From: Planctomycetaceae bacterium
Lineage (GTDB): Bacteria; Planctomycetota; Planctomycetia; Pirellulales; Pirellulaceae
Length of the DNA stretch: 64,000 bases
Direction of reading: 5' to 3'
Assembly (NCBI GenBank): GCA_027487485.1
Contig: JAIYDN010000112.1
Location: 124,001-188,000, forward strand
This document shows, piece after piece, positions 46,658-57,113 of this stretch (positions are counted from its first letter, which is position 1; every line of letters starts with the position of its first letter). A program made the translations under genes and the position numbers. The notes beneath the pieces were generated by a model. The model ran no database searches. It was not told the origin of the DNA and was given only the letters and a program-made list of their open reading frames with translations.

Positions 46658-46887
46658 AAACTCGCTTCGATAAAAATGGACACGGAAAATGACAACGACC
46701 GAATCTTCCGATAGCGTTTGTCACACGTTAGCGTTGATTCGACAAGCACCGATTTTTCGGTAAGAATTTGTGAGACAACGCCCTTTCGACCTCACAAGTG
46801 TACGCGCTGGTTCAAGTGCCTGTCAATGCGGTCGCCGGCAGCCCCTGATTCCACAGCACCTCACCCTGAGTTTAGATATTCACCTAA

Positions 46888-47514
46888 ATGAGTTTTGGTT
46901 CCAGCCCCCGAATAGCGAAGCGAGTTGTCCTTAAGGTCGGGGGGGCCGCTCTTTTCCACCCAGGGGGGGTCCGGAAGCAAATTCTTCCTTTGCTGGAGGA
47001 ATTCCAGGAAGACCAAGTGTTGTTGGTAGCAGGAGGTGGCGACTTGGTTGAATCAATGCGATCGATTCACAGGATCTACCCAGAGATATCTGCCGATGCG
47101 ATGCATTGGCGATGTGTCGAATTGTTACGGCACAGCATGGAGATATGTCATGATTTGGCACCACTTTCTGGTGCAATCCGTTCCGCTTTGGATTTTCAAC
47201 ATTTGCTGTCTGCCGCACCGACCCAGGGGCAACGTTGGATATGCGTCACTTCCTTTTATTCGCGTGATTCCGCCGACAGTATCCCAGAAAAATGGCGTCC
47301 AAGTTCAGACTGGAACACCACGACCGACGCGATTGCATGGTTGCTGGCGAAGATGGTTTCCGCTGACATGCTGGCTTTAATAAAACAATGTTCGATCGAT
47401 CCGCGGTGGTCTATGGCGGAAGCAGCAGAACGAGGCGTGGTGGATACCGAAATCGCGCGGCTCTCCGCTCTGGATCGGGAGTCTTCCCTTCGAATCACGC
47501 TACGACAAGGATGA
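46888..47514 (+). CDS. amino-acid-kinase-fold protein
   Basis: RVVLKVGGAALFHPGGVRKQILPLLEEFQEDQVLLVAGGGDLVESMR. Confidence 0.7.
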   Translation: MSFGSSPRIAKRVVLKVGGAALFHPGGVRKQILPLLEEFQEDQVLLVAGGGDLVESMRSIHRIYPEISADAMHWRCVELLRHSMEICHDLAPLSGAIRSALDFQHLLSAAPTQGQRWICVTSFYSRDSADSIPEKWRPSSDWNTTTDAIAWLLAKMVSADMLALIKQCSIDPRWSMAEAAERGVVDTEIARLSALDRESSLRITLRQG

Positions 47515-47523
47515 ATGGGAAGG

Positions 47524-48336
47524 TTAGGATTGTGCAGCGAGCATGTTTGCCATGCTTTCCCGCAGCAATCGTTCTGGGCCAAGGGAGTAATCGAAAACTT
47601 CGACGCTGACCCAACCATCGTATTGGATTTGATGCAACATCTCGAAAATGGGTCGTTGGTCGACGGAGCCCATTCCCGGCCCCAATCGATTAGGATCGTT
47701 GGCATGGAAGTGAATTAGAATGTCAGAGTTCTTTTGAATGATCTCTTCGATGGGTTCTTCTTCGGTGCTCATCGCTTTCACGTCTAGATGCAACTGCACG
47801 TGATCGCTTCCAATCATGTCAATCAATTCGCGAGCCTGCGCGGCTTGATTCAAGAAATTTCCTTCTTGCGGCCCGAGGGGCTCAACCGCAATTCGGACAT
47901 TGCAGGACTCGAGTGCGGGAACAACTTGTTGGAGCAGGAGCGAGGCATTTACCATCGCTTCTTGATGCGACATGGTCGCTGGAAAATTCCGTTGCAAGGG
48001 GGACCCCAGCACCATGACTTTCCCGCCGAGATCTCGACACAATTCGGTAAGAGCAATGAAATAGTCTCGGGTTTTCGATCGCAACGCGGCATCATCCACA
48101 GTGAGATGGTAGCCGCTGGTTTTCGCGAGCAGCCAATGCAACCCAATAATCTCCAATCCAAAGTCGTTTGCTTTGGACACGTAATCTTTTCGTTGCTGGG
48201 CAGATATTTCTCCTACGCTATTACCCAGAGTAAACGGAGCGACTTCAATTCCGGTGTACCCGCAACGACGAGCTAATTCAAAGCCCTGTTCAACTGGCCA
48301 ATCACCGAATGTTTCGTTGCAAATCGCGTACTTCAT
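47524..48336 (-). CDS. sugar phosphate isomerase/epimerase (xylose isomerase-like TIM barrel)
   Basis: MKYAICNETFGDWPVEQGFELARRCGYTGIEVAPF...NVRIAVEPLGPQEGNFLNQAAQARELIDMIGSDHVQLHLDVKAM. Confidence 0.88.
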   Translation of the reverse strand: MKYAICNETFGDWPVEQGFELARRCGYTGIEVAPFTLGNSVGEISAQQRKDYVSKANDFGLEIIGLHWLLAKTSGYHLTVDDAALRSKTRDYFIALTELCRDLGGKVMVLGSPLQRNFPATMSHQEAMVNASLLLQQVVPALESCNVRIAVEPLGPQEGNFLNQAAQARELIDMIGSDHVQLHLDVKAMSTEEEPIEEIIQKNSDILIHFHANDPNRLGPGMGSVDQRPIFEMLHQIQYDGWVSVEVFDYSLGPERLLRESMANMLAAQS

Positions 48337-48373
48337 TGGTATTCAAATTGGAGAGTCAAAGTCAGAAAGGAAG

Positions 48374-49705
48374 CTAAAGCACTCGAGCCCAAATGCTTTT
48401 AAGGTAACTGGTTTCAGGACAATGCGCGACGACGGGGTGATCGGGTGCAGCACCATGCGAATGAAGAATCTGTAAAGTTCGTGGCGGTAGTGGATCTCCT
48501 GACTCATCAAAGCCAGTTGCTTTTGCAGCGGACCGAACGATTCCATGGAACGATTCGTCGTCGAGCAGTCCGGCGCACGAACATGTTAACAAGATCCCAC
48601 CGGGCTTGACCAGCTGAATCGCCAATCGATTCAAGTCAAAGTGCTTATGACTTCCTTCTTCCAGTTCCAGCCGAGATCGAATCAGCTTAGGTGGATCAAG
48701 CACGACCACATCATACTGACGCCCGATACGCAACATGTCGCGCATAAAGGCGAAGGCATCCGACTGGACAAATCGCACCCGAGTCTGATTGATGTCCGCA
48801 TTCTTCTTCGCGGTCACCAACGGTTCCGCATCCAAATCGACTCCGGTAACATCGGCGGCGTTACCCGCTTTTGCGGCTTGGACGGAGAAACCACCGGTGT
48901 AGCAGCACAGATCGAGCACAGACTTGCCGTCGCTTAGTTCGGCAAGACGACGTCGATTATCCCGTTGATCGCAAAAGAAACCTGTTTTATGCCCCGTACC
49001 GAAATGAACTCGATACTTCACTCCATTCTCGGTGATCGTCACGCTGGATGGCAGTTCCGGCGAGGATTGGTTGGGGACGGAGCACCCTTCTTGACTGATG
49101 AATTGCGGGCATTCTTGGATGAGCGTATGTTTGGTTTGAAGCTCGTCTGCAAGCATCTTTAAAATCGGCTCGCAGCGTTTATACATACCAAGGGAAAAGA
49201 CCTCGGCGCTCAAACAATCGCCATAACGATCAACCACCAAGCCTGGTGTACCGTCCGATTCTCCGTGCAGGACTCGGTAAGCATCGGTTGTTTTGTCCAG
49301 TTGCAAAATGTCTCGACGAAGCGTAACAGCATTTCGCACCTTGGAAGCCCAGAAGTCCTGGTCAGGCCATTGTCCCCACCAAGAATACAATCGCACCGCC
49401 ACTTCCGACCGAGGATTGTAGATGCCGTAAGCAAAAAGCCTAGGTGAACCAGTGGGCTCTCGAGAATTTGAGGAGCTTGGTCCATAGGCGGAGCCGCGTG
49501 CGCTCGAATCACCGCGACTTTCGCGAGGGAGTTGTTGATGATATACCGCAACCCATTGCCCTGGCTTCGGGTTTCCTTCAACTTCCAGTATTCGTTTGCG
49601 ATAGATGTTGGGGTGTAACATTGGGCGGCTCACATGAACAATGCCCATTTGGGAGTTCGATGGAGGCACCAGCCCCATCAAATCATCCTCGTCCGTTTTT
49701 TGCAT
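48374..49705 (-). CDS. class I SAM-dependent rRNA methyltransferase (RlmI-like)
   Basis: GLVVDRYGDCLSAEVFSLGMYKR; GHKTGFFCDQRDNRRRLAELSDGKSVLDLCCYTGGFSVQAAKAGNAADVTGVDLD; VVLDPPKLIRSR. Confidence 0.9.
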   Translation of the reverse strand: MQKTDEDDLMGLVPPSNSQMGIVHVSRPMLHPNIYRKRILEVEGNPKPGQWVAVYHQQLPRESRGDSSARGSAYGPSSSNSREPTGSPRLFAYGIYNPRSEVAVRLYSWWGQWPDQDFWASKVRNAVTLRRDILQLDKTTDAYRVLHGESDGTPGLVVDRYGDCLSAEVFSLGMYKRCEPILKMLADELQTKHTLIQECPQFISQEGCSVPNQSSPELPSSVTITENGVKYRVHFGTGHKTGFFCDQRDNRRRLAELSDGKSVLDLCCYTGGFSVQAAKAGNAADVTGVDLDAEPLVTAKKNADINQTRVRFVQSDAFAFMRDMLRIGRQYDVVVLDPPKLIRSRLELEEGSHKHFDLNRLAIQLVKPGGILLTCSCAGLLDDESFHGIVRSAAKATGFDESGDPLPPRTLQILHSHGAAPDHPVVAHCPETSYLKSIWARVL

Positions 49706-49760
49706 TCAATACACAATTTCTTATTTAGGTAGATATCTCAGCGACACTCGATCGACAGGC

Positions 49761-52034
49761 TTACTTCAGCTCATCATCCAGCAGTTTTTCAATCGCTTCT
49801 GTCTTTTCTTTCTTAGTGCCTGTTGCCAACGCAAGCCCGTTCTTGCTGGCAATTTTTTCGAAAGCATCCGATTTTGCATTCTCGTCGATATACCCCTTGG
49901 CATAATAGTAGTTCACTTCGCTAAGTCGTGATAAAACAGATCCATTGTCATCCTCGATGATTGCAGGCACCAGTCGCTTCGTAACGATATCGGCTGTCAG
50001 AGCGGCTGGCATTTCCTTGAGAGCTAAACCTTCCTCGACCTTCTTGATAAGGGCTTCGATTACTTCTTCGACGCCATCAGAATCCCCTGCGGCTTTGCTC
50101 TTGGCTGCTTGAAGATTATTCAGCTTCTTCGAAGAATAAATGGCCTTGGTGTCTTTGGCCACTTCCTTGGGGATCACAACTCGTACGCGAGTATCGTTGG
50201 TAACCTTGTTCAGAATTCGATTGAATCCAATTTCAAGTTCAAAAACAATCAGCGCATCGTATTCTTCAGAGGTCGCTTTCTTGAGAAGCTTGGAGCCTTC
50301 ATCAACGCCGATATAGGTAAGACAAGGAGCAAGCGGCGTTGCCCCAATTTTTTGCTGAATGTCTTCCGCAAGGTAGCTGGCAAAAGAACCTTGCCCAGCC
50401 ATGCCTGGCCCAGCCCCCATCATTCCCTGTTGGCCCATCATACCCTGTTGGCCCATCATACCGGGCTGGCCAAACCCCGGACCAGCACCAGGAGGCTTAG
50501 CACCAGGAGGCATAGCACCGGAGAAACCACGCGGTTCATCATCGGGGTCACCACCGGCCATCGCCCCGCCAACCCCCTGGATAAATTCTATTGCGTTAGA
50601 CATGCTTTGACCATTAGACATGCCTTGACCACTGGACATGCCTTGACCACTGGACATGCCTTGACCACTGGACATGCCGGGGCCACCTGAGCGACCGGGC
50701 AATCCAGAGCCCGCAGGTGCACTGGAGCCTGCCATTCCGTTACCTGGTCCCGATAATCCCCCGAACCCGCCGGCGGGACCGGCTTGGCCCATCATGCCAG
50801 CTTGACCCGCTGATGGTAAACCAAGACCATATGATTTAAATGCCTCAGTCCACAATCCTTCTTCGTGCTTACCGGAAAATCCTTCTAAGAGCTGTCGTCC
50901 AAACTCGCCAGTCACTTCTTCAAATGTTTTCTTTTGCATTTGCGATGTTGAGTTCTGACCAGTCCCTTGGGCTCTACCGCCAGGAGCACCCGCTGAACCT
51001 CTGCCCCCCATTCCCATGCCTGCACCCATCATTCCCCCGCCAGGACCTGAGGCACCGTCGTTAGCAGCTGAACCGATTGGAGCAAGATCAGTCTGGTTTT
51101 GAGGGTTTTTAATGGAAGCCCCCACGGCAATTCGAAGCCCAAGCTGTGGTCGCTTGTTGTGCGACGCCCAACGATAATCACTGAGCACTTGAACAGCCTG
51201 GGCGTCCGAAGCTTGCAACGCATGAGCTTGCAGAAGGGTGTAAGCTCTTTGAGTATTTCCGGCCTGGAACGCCGCAATCGCTCTGTCTTTGAGGGACAAT
51301 TCAAATTCTTTCGGCTCAAGTGATGGCATACCTGAAATGCCTTGCGTCCCAGAGCCCATTCCTGTCAAAATCCCAAATCCAGGAAAACTTAAACCAGATC
51401 CTGCCGATTGAGCACCGCTGGTCGCTCCACTTTCATTTTGGCTCGCACCGGGTCCTTGAGGTGGAAACCCAGGGCTATTCGCCGGTCCACTACCGGAAGG
51501 CCCTGCAATTCCTGGTCTTGACGACATACCCTGTCCGCCCGACATACCTTGGCCGCCCGACATGCCTTGGCCGCCCGACATGCCTTGACCACCTGACATG
51601 CCTTGGCCGCTCGACATGCCTTGACCACCTGACATGCCTTGGCCGCTCGACATGCCTTGACCGCTCGACATGCCTTGACCGCTCGACATGCCTTGACCGC
51701 CTGACATACCTTGGCCGCCCGACATGCCTTGACCGCTCGACATGCCTTGACCGCTCGACATGCCTTGACCGCCTGACATGCCTTGACCGCCTGACATGCC
51801 TTGACCGCCCGACATGCCTTGACCGGCCTCAGCGTTGTTGCTTTCTGGAGCGGCAGAATCGCCCTCTCCCGTAGATGGGGTGCTTGCAGCTGGTTCGCTC
51901 GATGCTGGTGCGGTGGATGCCGCATCCGGGGCTTTGCTTTCCTGGTTCTGAGCAACTTTCTTCTTGCCGCTGCATCCACTGGACAGGAGAAGAATGGCCA
52001 CGCAACCAACAAACAAAGCAGCCTTCAGCATCAT
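49761..52034 (-). CDS. Gly/Met-rich lipoprotein with tandem GQGMS[S/G] hexapeptide repeats
   Basis: LLLSSGCSGKKK lipobox; ~17 contiguous GQGMSx units plus a second shorter cluster; C-terminal soluble domain. Confidence 0.9.
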   Translation of the reverse strand: MMLKAALFVGCVAILLLSSGCSGKKKVAQNQESKAPDAASTAPASSEPAASTPSTGEGDSAAPESNNAEAGQGMSGGQGMSGGQGMSGGQGMSSGQGMSSGQGMSGGQGMSGGQGMSSGQGMSSGQGMSSGQGMSGGQGMSSGQGMSGGQGMSGGQGMSGGQGMSGGQGMSSRPGIAGPSGSGPANSPGFPPQGPGASQNESGATSGAQSAGSGLSFPGFGILTGMGSGTQGISGMPSLEPKEFELSLKDRAIAAFQAGNTQRAYTLLQAHALQASDAQAVQVLSDYRWASHNKRPQLGLRIAVGASIKNPQNQTDLAPIGSAANDGASGPGGGMMGAGMGMGGRGSAGAPGGRAQGTGQNSTSQMQKKTFEEVTGEFGRQLLEGFSGKHEEGLWTEAFKSYGLGLPSAGQAGMMGQAGPAGGFGGLSGPGNGMAGSSAPAGSGLPGRSGGPGMSSGQGMSSGQGMSSGQGMSNGQSMSNAIEFIQGVGGAMAGGDPDDEPRGFSGAMPPGAKPPGAGPGFGQPGMMGQQGMMGQQGMMGAGPGMAGQGSFASYLAEDIQQKIGATPLAPCLTYIGVDEGSKLLKKATSEEYDALIVFELEIGFNRILNKVTNDTRVRVVIPKEVAKDTKAIYSSKKLNNLQAAKSKAAGDSDGVEEVIEALIKKVEEGLALKEMPAALTADIVTKRLVPAIIEDDNGSVLSRLSEVNYYYAKGYIDENAKSDAFEKIASKNGLALATGTKKEKTEAIEKLLDDELK
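50580..51825. repeat. 18-bp tandem repeats (two clusters) encoding GQGMSx
   Basis: CCGCCCGACATGCCTTGA-type 18-mers at ~51520-51825 and ~50580-50685. Confidence 0.92.
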
Positions 52035-52231
52035 ACAGTCCTCAAAAAATAGCGAAAACGCCCCGAATTTCGTACCATTGCTCGCCGCGGCTTGCGATCA
52101 GAACCGACGGCTGCAAGTCAGTCATTATCAATCATACGGGGGCGATTGTCTACATTGACGACGGTATTACCATGAAGGTATTCCGGACCGAGTCGTTCCC
52201 GGATCCGTACGTCGGTTTGCCTTTCTGCCAA

Positions 52232-53863
52232 CTACGAAGAACTAGTCTTATCCAATGCAAGCTGCTGCAATCCTCGTAGATCGAGCTTTCCGGTGCCCAA
52301 CATGGGAATCGCATCTACCTGGATAAAGCTATCTTCGGACGGCAAAAATAGGTTAGGGAGCCCCATTGCAGTCAGCCCCTTGAGAATTTCCGAGGGAGAC
52401 TTGGTGAGCGCTTTATGAAGAACGATGATCCTTTCGCCCTTCTTTTCATCAGGAACACTTGTAACGCCTACCGTAAGATCGTCCTGTTCCTCCCCAAGAA
52501 TCACCAAGATGGATTCTTCGATCTGAATATGAGGAACCATTTCGCCGCCGATCTTGGAGAATCGACTTTGACGACCTGTTATGAACAGAAATCCATCTTC
52601 ATCGATGTAACCAACATCACCTGTTTCGTACCATCCGTCTTTCAAAACCTTGGCGGATAGTTCTGGCTGATTGAGATAACCGGACATCACGTTCGGACCA
52701 GAAATCTGAATCATCCCGGGACAGTTCATTTCCACGGGAGATCCATCCTCTAAAGACACGACTCGGGCGGATACGCCTGGGAGCGGTTTGCCGACAGAAC
52801 CATCACGCAACCAATCTTTTGCGTTACCAGATGTGCCTCGGTCCGGCGGCACATTCACGGCCGCGACCGGGCTAAGCTCCGTGGTGCCATACCCTTCTAC
52901 GGGGCGAACACCAAATCGAGCCTCAAAGGCATCGCTCAAGCTCATAGGCATCTTTTCCGCCCCGACCACAACGACCTCGACGGACTTAAACTGTTCAGGC
53001 TCGATCCGCCGCAAATAAGTTCGAAGGAATGTGGGAGTACCTAGCACCACGGTTGATTTGTTGGCTTCAGCGAGCTTACCAATTTGCCGAGGTTCCAATG
53101 GGTTGTAGTGATAGCAGGCCGAAGAAGGCAAAGTCGCAGCACCCCATAGCGTTACCGTGAACCCAAAGGAATGAAAGAAAGGCAAAACACCTAGAAAATT
53201 ATCGGACTCTTTCACTCGGATGAATTGATCGAAGCCCTGAATGTTGGAACTCACATTCAACATGGAAAGAGGAACTCCTTTGGGATTCCCTGTTGATCCA
53301 GAAGTAAAGATCACGGTCAAAATATCATCTCGATGAATCTTGTTCAGGCCAAGCCATCGTGAAGCTAAAGGAAGGGGTAACATCTTCGCTGCAAACACGC
53401 TTGCAAGCTTGTCCGCAACCGTTGCTTTATCCTTGAGATCTTCTAAGTAAACGACATTTGCATCGAGCTTAATTCCCATCCGCTCCATGACTTTGCTGCT
53501 GGTCAATACCGTCTTGATCCCAGCTTGCTCAATACATTTATTGATGATGGTTTCACTGACGGTGTAATTCAGGTTTACCGCAACACGTTTTGCCATCGCG
53601 AGCGAAAAATTCGCAACCGCGCCCGCGACTGTAGGCGGCAAAAGCACGCCGACAAACTTTTCGTCGCTCTTCAATATGTCGCGTTGAAAGATCCGCTGAA
53701 GAACCAATGTTCGGATCGCCAAATCCATCCCGCTTAACTTAACGCCACTGGAATCTGCAACCTTGTTGAGAGCTCCTTTCAGACGGCAGAATCGGAGCAG
53801 TCGCAAAGGTAAGTTCCAGTCCCATTCCCCCAATGCTGGCGTATGAGAGATTGCAGGTTTGGC
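52232..53863 (-). CDS. AMP-dependent synthetase/ligase (acyl-CoA synthetase-like)
   Basis: DDILTVIFTSGSTGNPKGVPLSMLN; VEGYGTTELSPVAAVN; DGWYETGDVGYIDEDGFLFITGRQSRFSKIGGE. Confidence 0.94.
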   Translation of the reverse strand, partial: AKPAISHTPALGEWDWNLPLRLLRFCRLKGALNKVADSSGVKLSGMDLAIRTLVLQRIFQRDILKSDEKFVGVLLPPTVAGAVANFSLAMAKRVAVNLNYTVSETIINKCIEQAGIKTVLTSSKVMERMGIKLDANVVYLEDLKDKATVADKLASVFAAKMLPLPLASRWLGLNKIHRDDILTVIFTSGSTGNPKGVPLSMLNVSSNIQGFDQFIRVKESDNFLGVLPFFHSFGFTVTLWGAATLPSSACYHYNPLEPRQIGKLAEANKSTVVLGTPTFLRTYLRRIEPEQFKSVEVVVVGAEKMPMSLSDAFEARFGVRPVEGYGTTELSPVAAVNVPPDRGTSGNAKDWLRDGSVGKPLPGVSARVVSLEDGSPVEMNCPGMIQISGPNVMSGYLNQPELSAKVLKDGWYETGDVGYIDEDGFLFITGRQSRFSKIGGEMVPHIQIEESILVILGEEQDDLTVGVTSVPDEKKGERIIVLHKALTKSPSEILKGLTAMGLPNLFLPSEDSFIQVDAIPMLGTGKLDLRGLQQLALDKTSSS

Positions 53864-53977
53864 CATAAAAAAGTTTCCTTTGAAAATACAAAGTGTTGCT
53901 TGATGCTCTGGACACAAGGATCGCCGTACGAGTATTCACAAGTCCAGACTCAACCATAGAAAGGGTATCGGCTTAGG

Positions 53978-54298
53978 ATGAATCGCGTAAGTTCGTTTTC
54001 GTTAGGTGTTTTCGTTGGTATCGTTGGATTGTACATGACGATGCATTTTACGTTGGTTCGAGCCGCCGATGGATTTCATCTTGTACCAAAAATTGCAGCG
54101 AAAATCGAAAATCCTTATGTTGATGTTCGCAATTTTACATTAACGAATTGGCAGCAAAAGCAATCGCTAGCGATTTCCATTCTTAAGGCCAACAAAGGTC
54201 ACCTACTGCAGGACCAAAAACTGATTGGCTTCAAACAATCGAGCCAGCAATTCCTCGATCAATTTACCTCGTTTACAGGCTCGAAATTGGGCGGCTGA
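53978..54298 (+). CDS. hypothetical secreted protein
   Basis: 106 aa with signal-like N-terminus. Confidence 0.6.
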   Translation: MNRVSSFSLGVFVGIVGLYMTMHFTLVRAADGFHLVPKIAAKIENPYVDVRNFTLTNWQQKQSLAISILKANKGHLLQDQKLIGFKQSSQQFLDQFTSFTGSKLGG

Positions 54299-54411
54299 TC
54301 GACTCGAATCTCGCTTTCTCGACAAGATTCTAGCTCAACCAATTCTAAGCAATTATCACAAACAAGCTTGATTGACTTGCCATGATCGAACGGCTTTGCA
54401 ATCGATCTGGA

Positions 54412-54894
54412 TCAGTCGGTTCCCATTCCCAAGGTCAACTTCTCCAGTATTTGCCTCTTCGACTCGCGCATAAATTCGTCGAGATCGGCAAGCCCTGGGT
54501 CCTTGGAACTCAGGTCTTCCTTGCTGATGATCAATTTGGCCGAAACGGCCACGTTTCCATCTTTCATCCCGGTGGCTTTCATGGTGACGCAATTTCCGTC
54601 CGTTTTCTGAAACTCCGCCATGATGGTCAGGCACTGACCTGGCCGCATGAAGTCCCCGAATTTCACATTTCGAGCTTCTTTCAGAACCAATAAGGAGTAC
54701 TTGAAATCGTCCGTAGCTTGAATGAGACAGCAGGAAGCCTGGAACAACGCCTCCAACATCAGCACCCCCGGCATCACCTTGAAAAGAGGAAAATGATCTC
54801 TTAGGTAGTCTTCACCGTCATGAACTTGCCGGACCGCGACGATCTTTTCGCCTGGTTTAAGTTCCGTAATCTTGTCAAGTTGATTGAATCGCAT
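54412..54894 (-). CDS. FabZ-like (3R)-hydroxyacyl-ACP dehydratase/hotdog protein
   Basis: MRFNQLDKITELKPGEKIVAVRQVHDGEDYLRDHFPLFKVMPGVLMLEALFQASCCLIQ. Confidence 0.85.
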   Translation of the reverse strand: MRFNQLDKITELKPGEKIVAVRQVHDGEDYLRDHFPLFKVMPGVLMLEALFQASCCLIQATDDFKYSLLVLKEARNVKFGDFMRPGQCLTIMAEFQKTDGNCVTMKATGMKDGNVAVSAKLIISKEDLSSKDPGLADLDEFMRESKRQILEKLTLGMGTD

Positions 54895-55054
54895 CCGCTC
54901 CAGCCCCGTGGGTCGCATTCTTCCTGATGAACATCGCGCCGCAAAGTCTAAATGAGATACATTCGCGTGGCAACCGGACGAGTCCCATCGCCGTCCATTT
55001 TGCTCAAGAGTGCATTGGAAGTTGCCTGGAGCAATTGAAAATGGCGGTTCTGAT

Positions 55055-55372
55055 TCACTCGAGACCAGCCAGTGGACTTTCACCTGCTTCTAGAACCATA
55101 ATTTTTCCGTCCCCCATTCTTCCGCTTCGAGCTGTATCCACGATGGTCCTGAGCACTTCTTCGACGCGTTGATCGTCGACGTAGATCGTGATTTCCACTT
55201 TGGGCAAAAAGGCCAAAGAGTATTCCGAAGCCGAGTACTGATCGAGGTAGCTCTTTTGGCGTCCAAAGCCTTTGACTTCTGTCACCTGCAATGCCTCCAG
55301 GGGTGCTAGACGAAGATTCTCTAACAGCTTTTCGGCAATGTAAGGACGAATAATGGCAATGATTTGTTTCAT
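55055..55372 (-). CDS. P-II family nitrogen regulatory protein
   Basis: MKQIIAIIRPYIAEKLLENL...VTEVKGFGRQKSY...FLPKVEITIYVDDQRVEEVLRTIVDTARSGRMGDGKIMVLE. Confidence 0.92.
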   Translation of the reverse strand: MKQIIAIIRPYIAEKLLENLRLAPLEALQVTEVKGFGRQKSYLDQYSASEYSLAFLPKVEITIYVDDQRVEEVLRTIVDTARSGRMGDGKIMVLEAGESPLAGLE

Positions 55373-55387
55373 GGGTTGACTTCGGAT

Positions 55388-56707
55388 TTACTTCGAAAGC
55401 GTCTCTTTAGGCAACTCCGATTCAGGCAACCCCGCTTCAGGGAGCGACGACAGATCCGGGTCAAAGGGCTTCTCGTTGCGATACAACTCGAGAATTTTTT
55501 GGGCCAAAGACTTTTGAGGTCCAGGAGCTCTTTCCACGATTTTCTCTTGAATGCCAATGGCTTTATCAAACTCCTTCAAAGCGGCATGTGCTGCTGCAAG
55601 AGCGGCCATATCGCTCAGGTCATTGAATTGATTTAATTCGCAGGCTTTCGTTGCTGATTCAATAGCAAGCTGAGGGTCTCGCAATTTTTCCTCTTTGCAA
55701 ACAGCAAGTATCCACGCTCGATTTTGATGCGCTAAAGCATAGTCTGGCGTTAGTTCGATAGCCTTGTTGTAATCGTTAATGGCCTCGGCATTCTTTCCAA
55801 CCTGCTGATAATTGTACCCTCGGTTGTTGTAGGCCACGGCAGCGAGACTATTGAGTTCGATGACCTTGGAGAAATCTCGAATGGCCTCTTCATGTGCACC
55901 CTTTTGAAAGTAAACGTAGCCACGCCCCATGATTGCAGGGATGAAGTTGGGGCTAAGTTCCATGGCCTTCGAAAAATCTTCGATGGCATTGTCCAAATCA
56001 CCTTGGATTTTGTAGGCGGTTGCACGCTGCTGGTACACTCCTGCGTTCTTGCTATTCAGGTCAATAGCAGCACTATAGTCGGCGATGGCTTCTTCGATTT
56101 TGCTCATCTGAAGGAAGGCCGCAGCGCGATTGATCAAAGTCGCCTCACTGGAATCTCCTTTTCCAATGGCAACCGTAAAGTCGGCGACGGCTTTCTCGTA
56201 CTGCCCCAGCGCGGTCAAAAAAAGTGCTCGGCTCGAGAAAGCGTTGGCGGTGTCGTACCCAATTGCGATGGCTTGATCAAAATCCGCCATGGCTTTCTCT
56301 GTATTACCTCGCGCCCAATGAGCTCCTGCACGCAAGGTGTACATGCGGCCTAACTTGGGATCCTTTTGAATAATCTCATCGTACGTTTCCACCGATTCGG
56401 CCAGAGTGACTAGATTCACTTTTTCGATGCCGCCTTTTACCCCCCGAAAAGTTCTCACCAAAAAACTCTTTTCGCGATCCTCCAAAACCGTAACCAAATC
56501 CCCTTTTTCAATCACATCGACCTCTTCTTCACCCACGGTCAACCGCAATTCCACTCTCGCGACCATTGGCTCAGTGAATACCTTGGCGTTGGATTTGGCC
56601 GCGTTCTGCGCTCCCGCCTCTTGTCCAAACGTCCAATTTCCGACGGGATGGCTAAGAAAAAAAACAGCCAGAATAGCAATGGTGCGTGAAAATGTTGGTT
56701 GGATCAT
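55388..56707 (-). CDS. TPR-repeat secreted protein
   Basis: Repeated units, e.g. AYNNRGYNYQQVGKNAEAINDYNKAIELTPDYALAHQNRAW. Confidence 0.92.
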   Translation of the reverse strand: MIQPTFSRTIAILAVFFLSHPVGNWTFGQEAGAQNAAKSNAKVFTEPMVARVELRLTVGEEEVDVIEKGDLVTVLEDREKSFLVRTFRGVKGGIEKVNLVTLAESVETYDEIIQKDPKLGRMYTLRAGAHWARGNTEKAMADFDQAIAIGYDTANAFSSRALFLTALGQYEKAVADFTVAIGKGDSSEATLINRAAAFLQMSKIEEAIADYSAAIDLNSKNAGVYQQRATAYKIQGDLDNAIEDFSKAMELSPNFIPAIMGRGYVYFQKGAHEEAIRDFSKVIELNSLAAVAYNNRGYNYQQVGKNAEAINDYNKAIELTPDYALAHQNRAWILAVCKEEKLRDPQLAIESATKACELNQFNDLSDMAALAAAHAALKEFDKAIGIQEKIVERAPGPQKSLAQKILELYRNEKPFDPDLSSLPEAGLPESELPKETLSK

Positions 56708-57113
56708 GCTTCCCGGTTCGCCTTGTTAGCAGGTTTCTTTAGCAGTTTTCACAGGTGTTCAACAACTCGCTCGACTACCCAGCAGCCGCTACTTTAACTT
56801 TTGTCAGCCACGACGGGCTCGCTTGGTCGAGTCTCTGAAATCGTGTTGAAGTTTAACCGCAAAACAGGAAACCGAAAAATCGAAGTGTGGAAAGCCTCAT
56901 GTTTTTTGTGCTCGGAAGCGATTCTGCTTATGGAATCGAATATGTCGATTCCATGGGAAACAACGATCATAAAGATTGACTCTGATGGGGGGGCAACTAG
57001 AGTTTTCCCATACCTTTCTCTTCGCTTTTCCCGTCGAGAGGGGATTTGCGCCCATTTGATGGGCGAGTCATTCGTACTATGAATTCACGCAGTGGTCCCA
57101 GAGGAGATTCAAG

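Noticed and set aside
46888-47514. Classical antiviral defence island
   Set aside because: No restriction, Cas, retron, CBASS or toxin nuclease motifs were recognised in the window; immunity-like cassettes alone do not establish one
51520-51825. CRISPR array
   Set aside because: 18-bp units are contiguous without spacers and code for GQGMSx in frame
51320-52012. ORFs antisense or out of frame to the GQGMS repeats (e.g. TCLDRSTCLDRLTCL..., KACRAVKACRA...)
   Set aside because: An 18-bp repeat keeps all frames open; only the minus-strand 49761..52034 frame has lipobox, domain and normal composition
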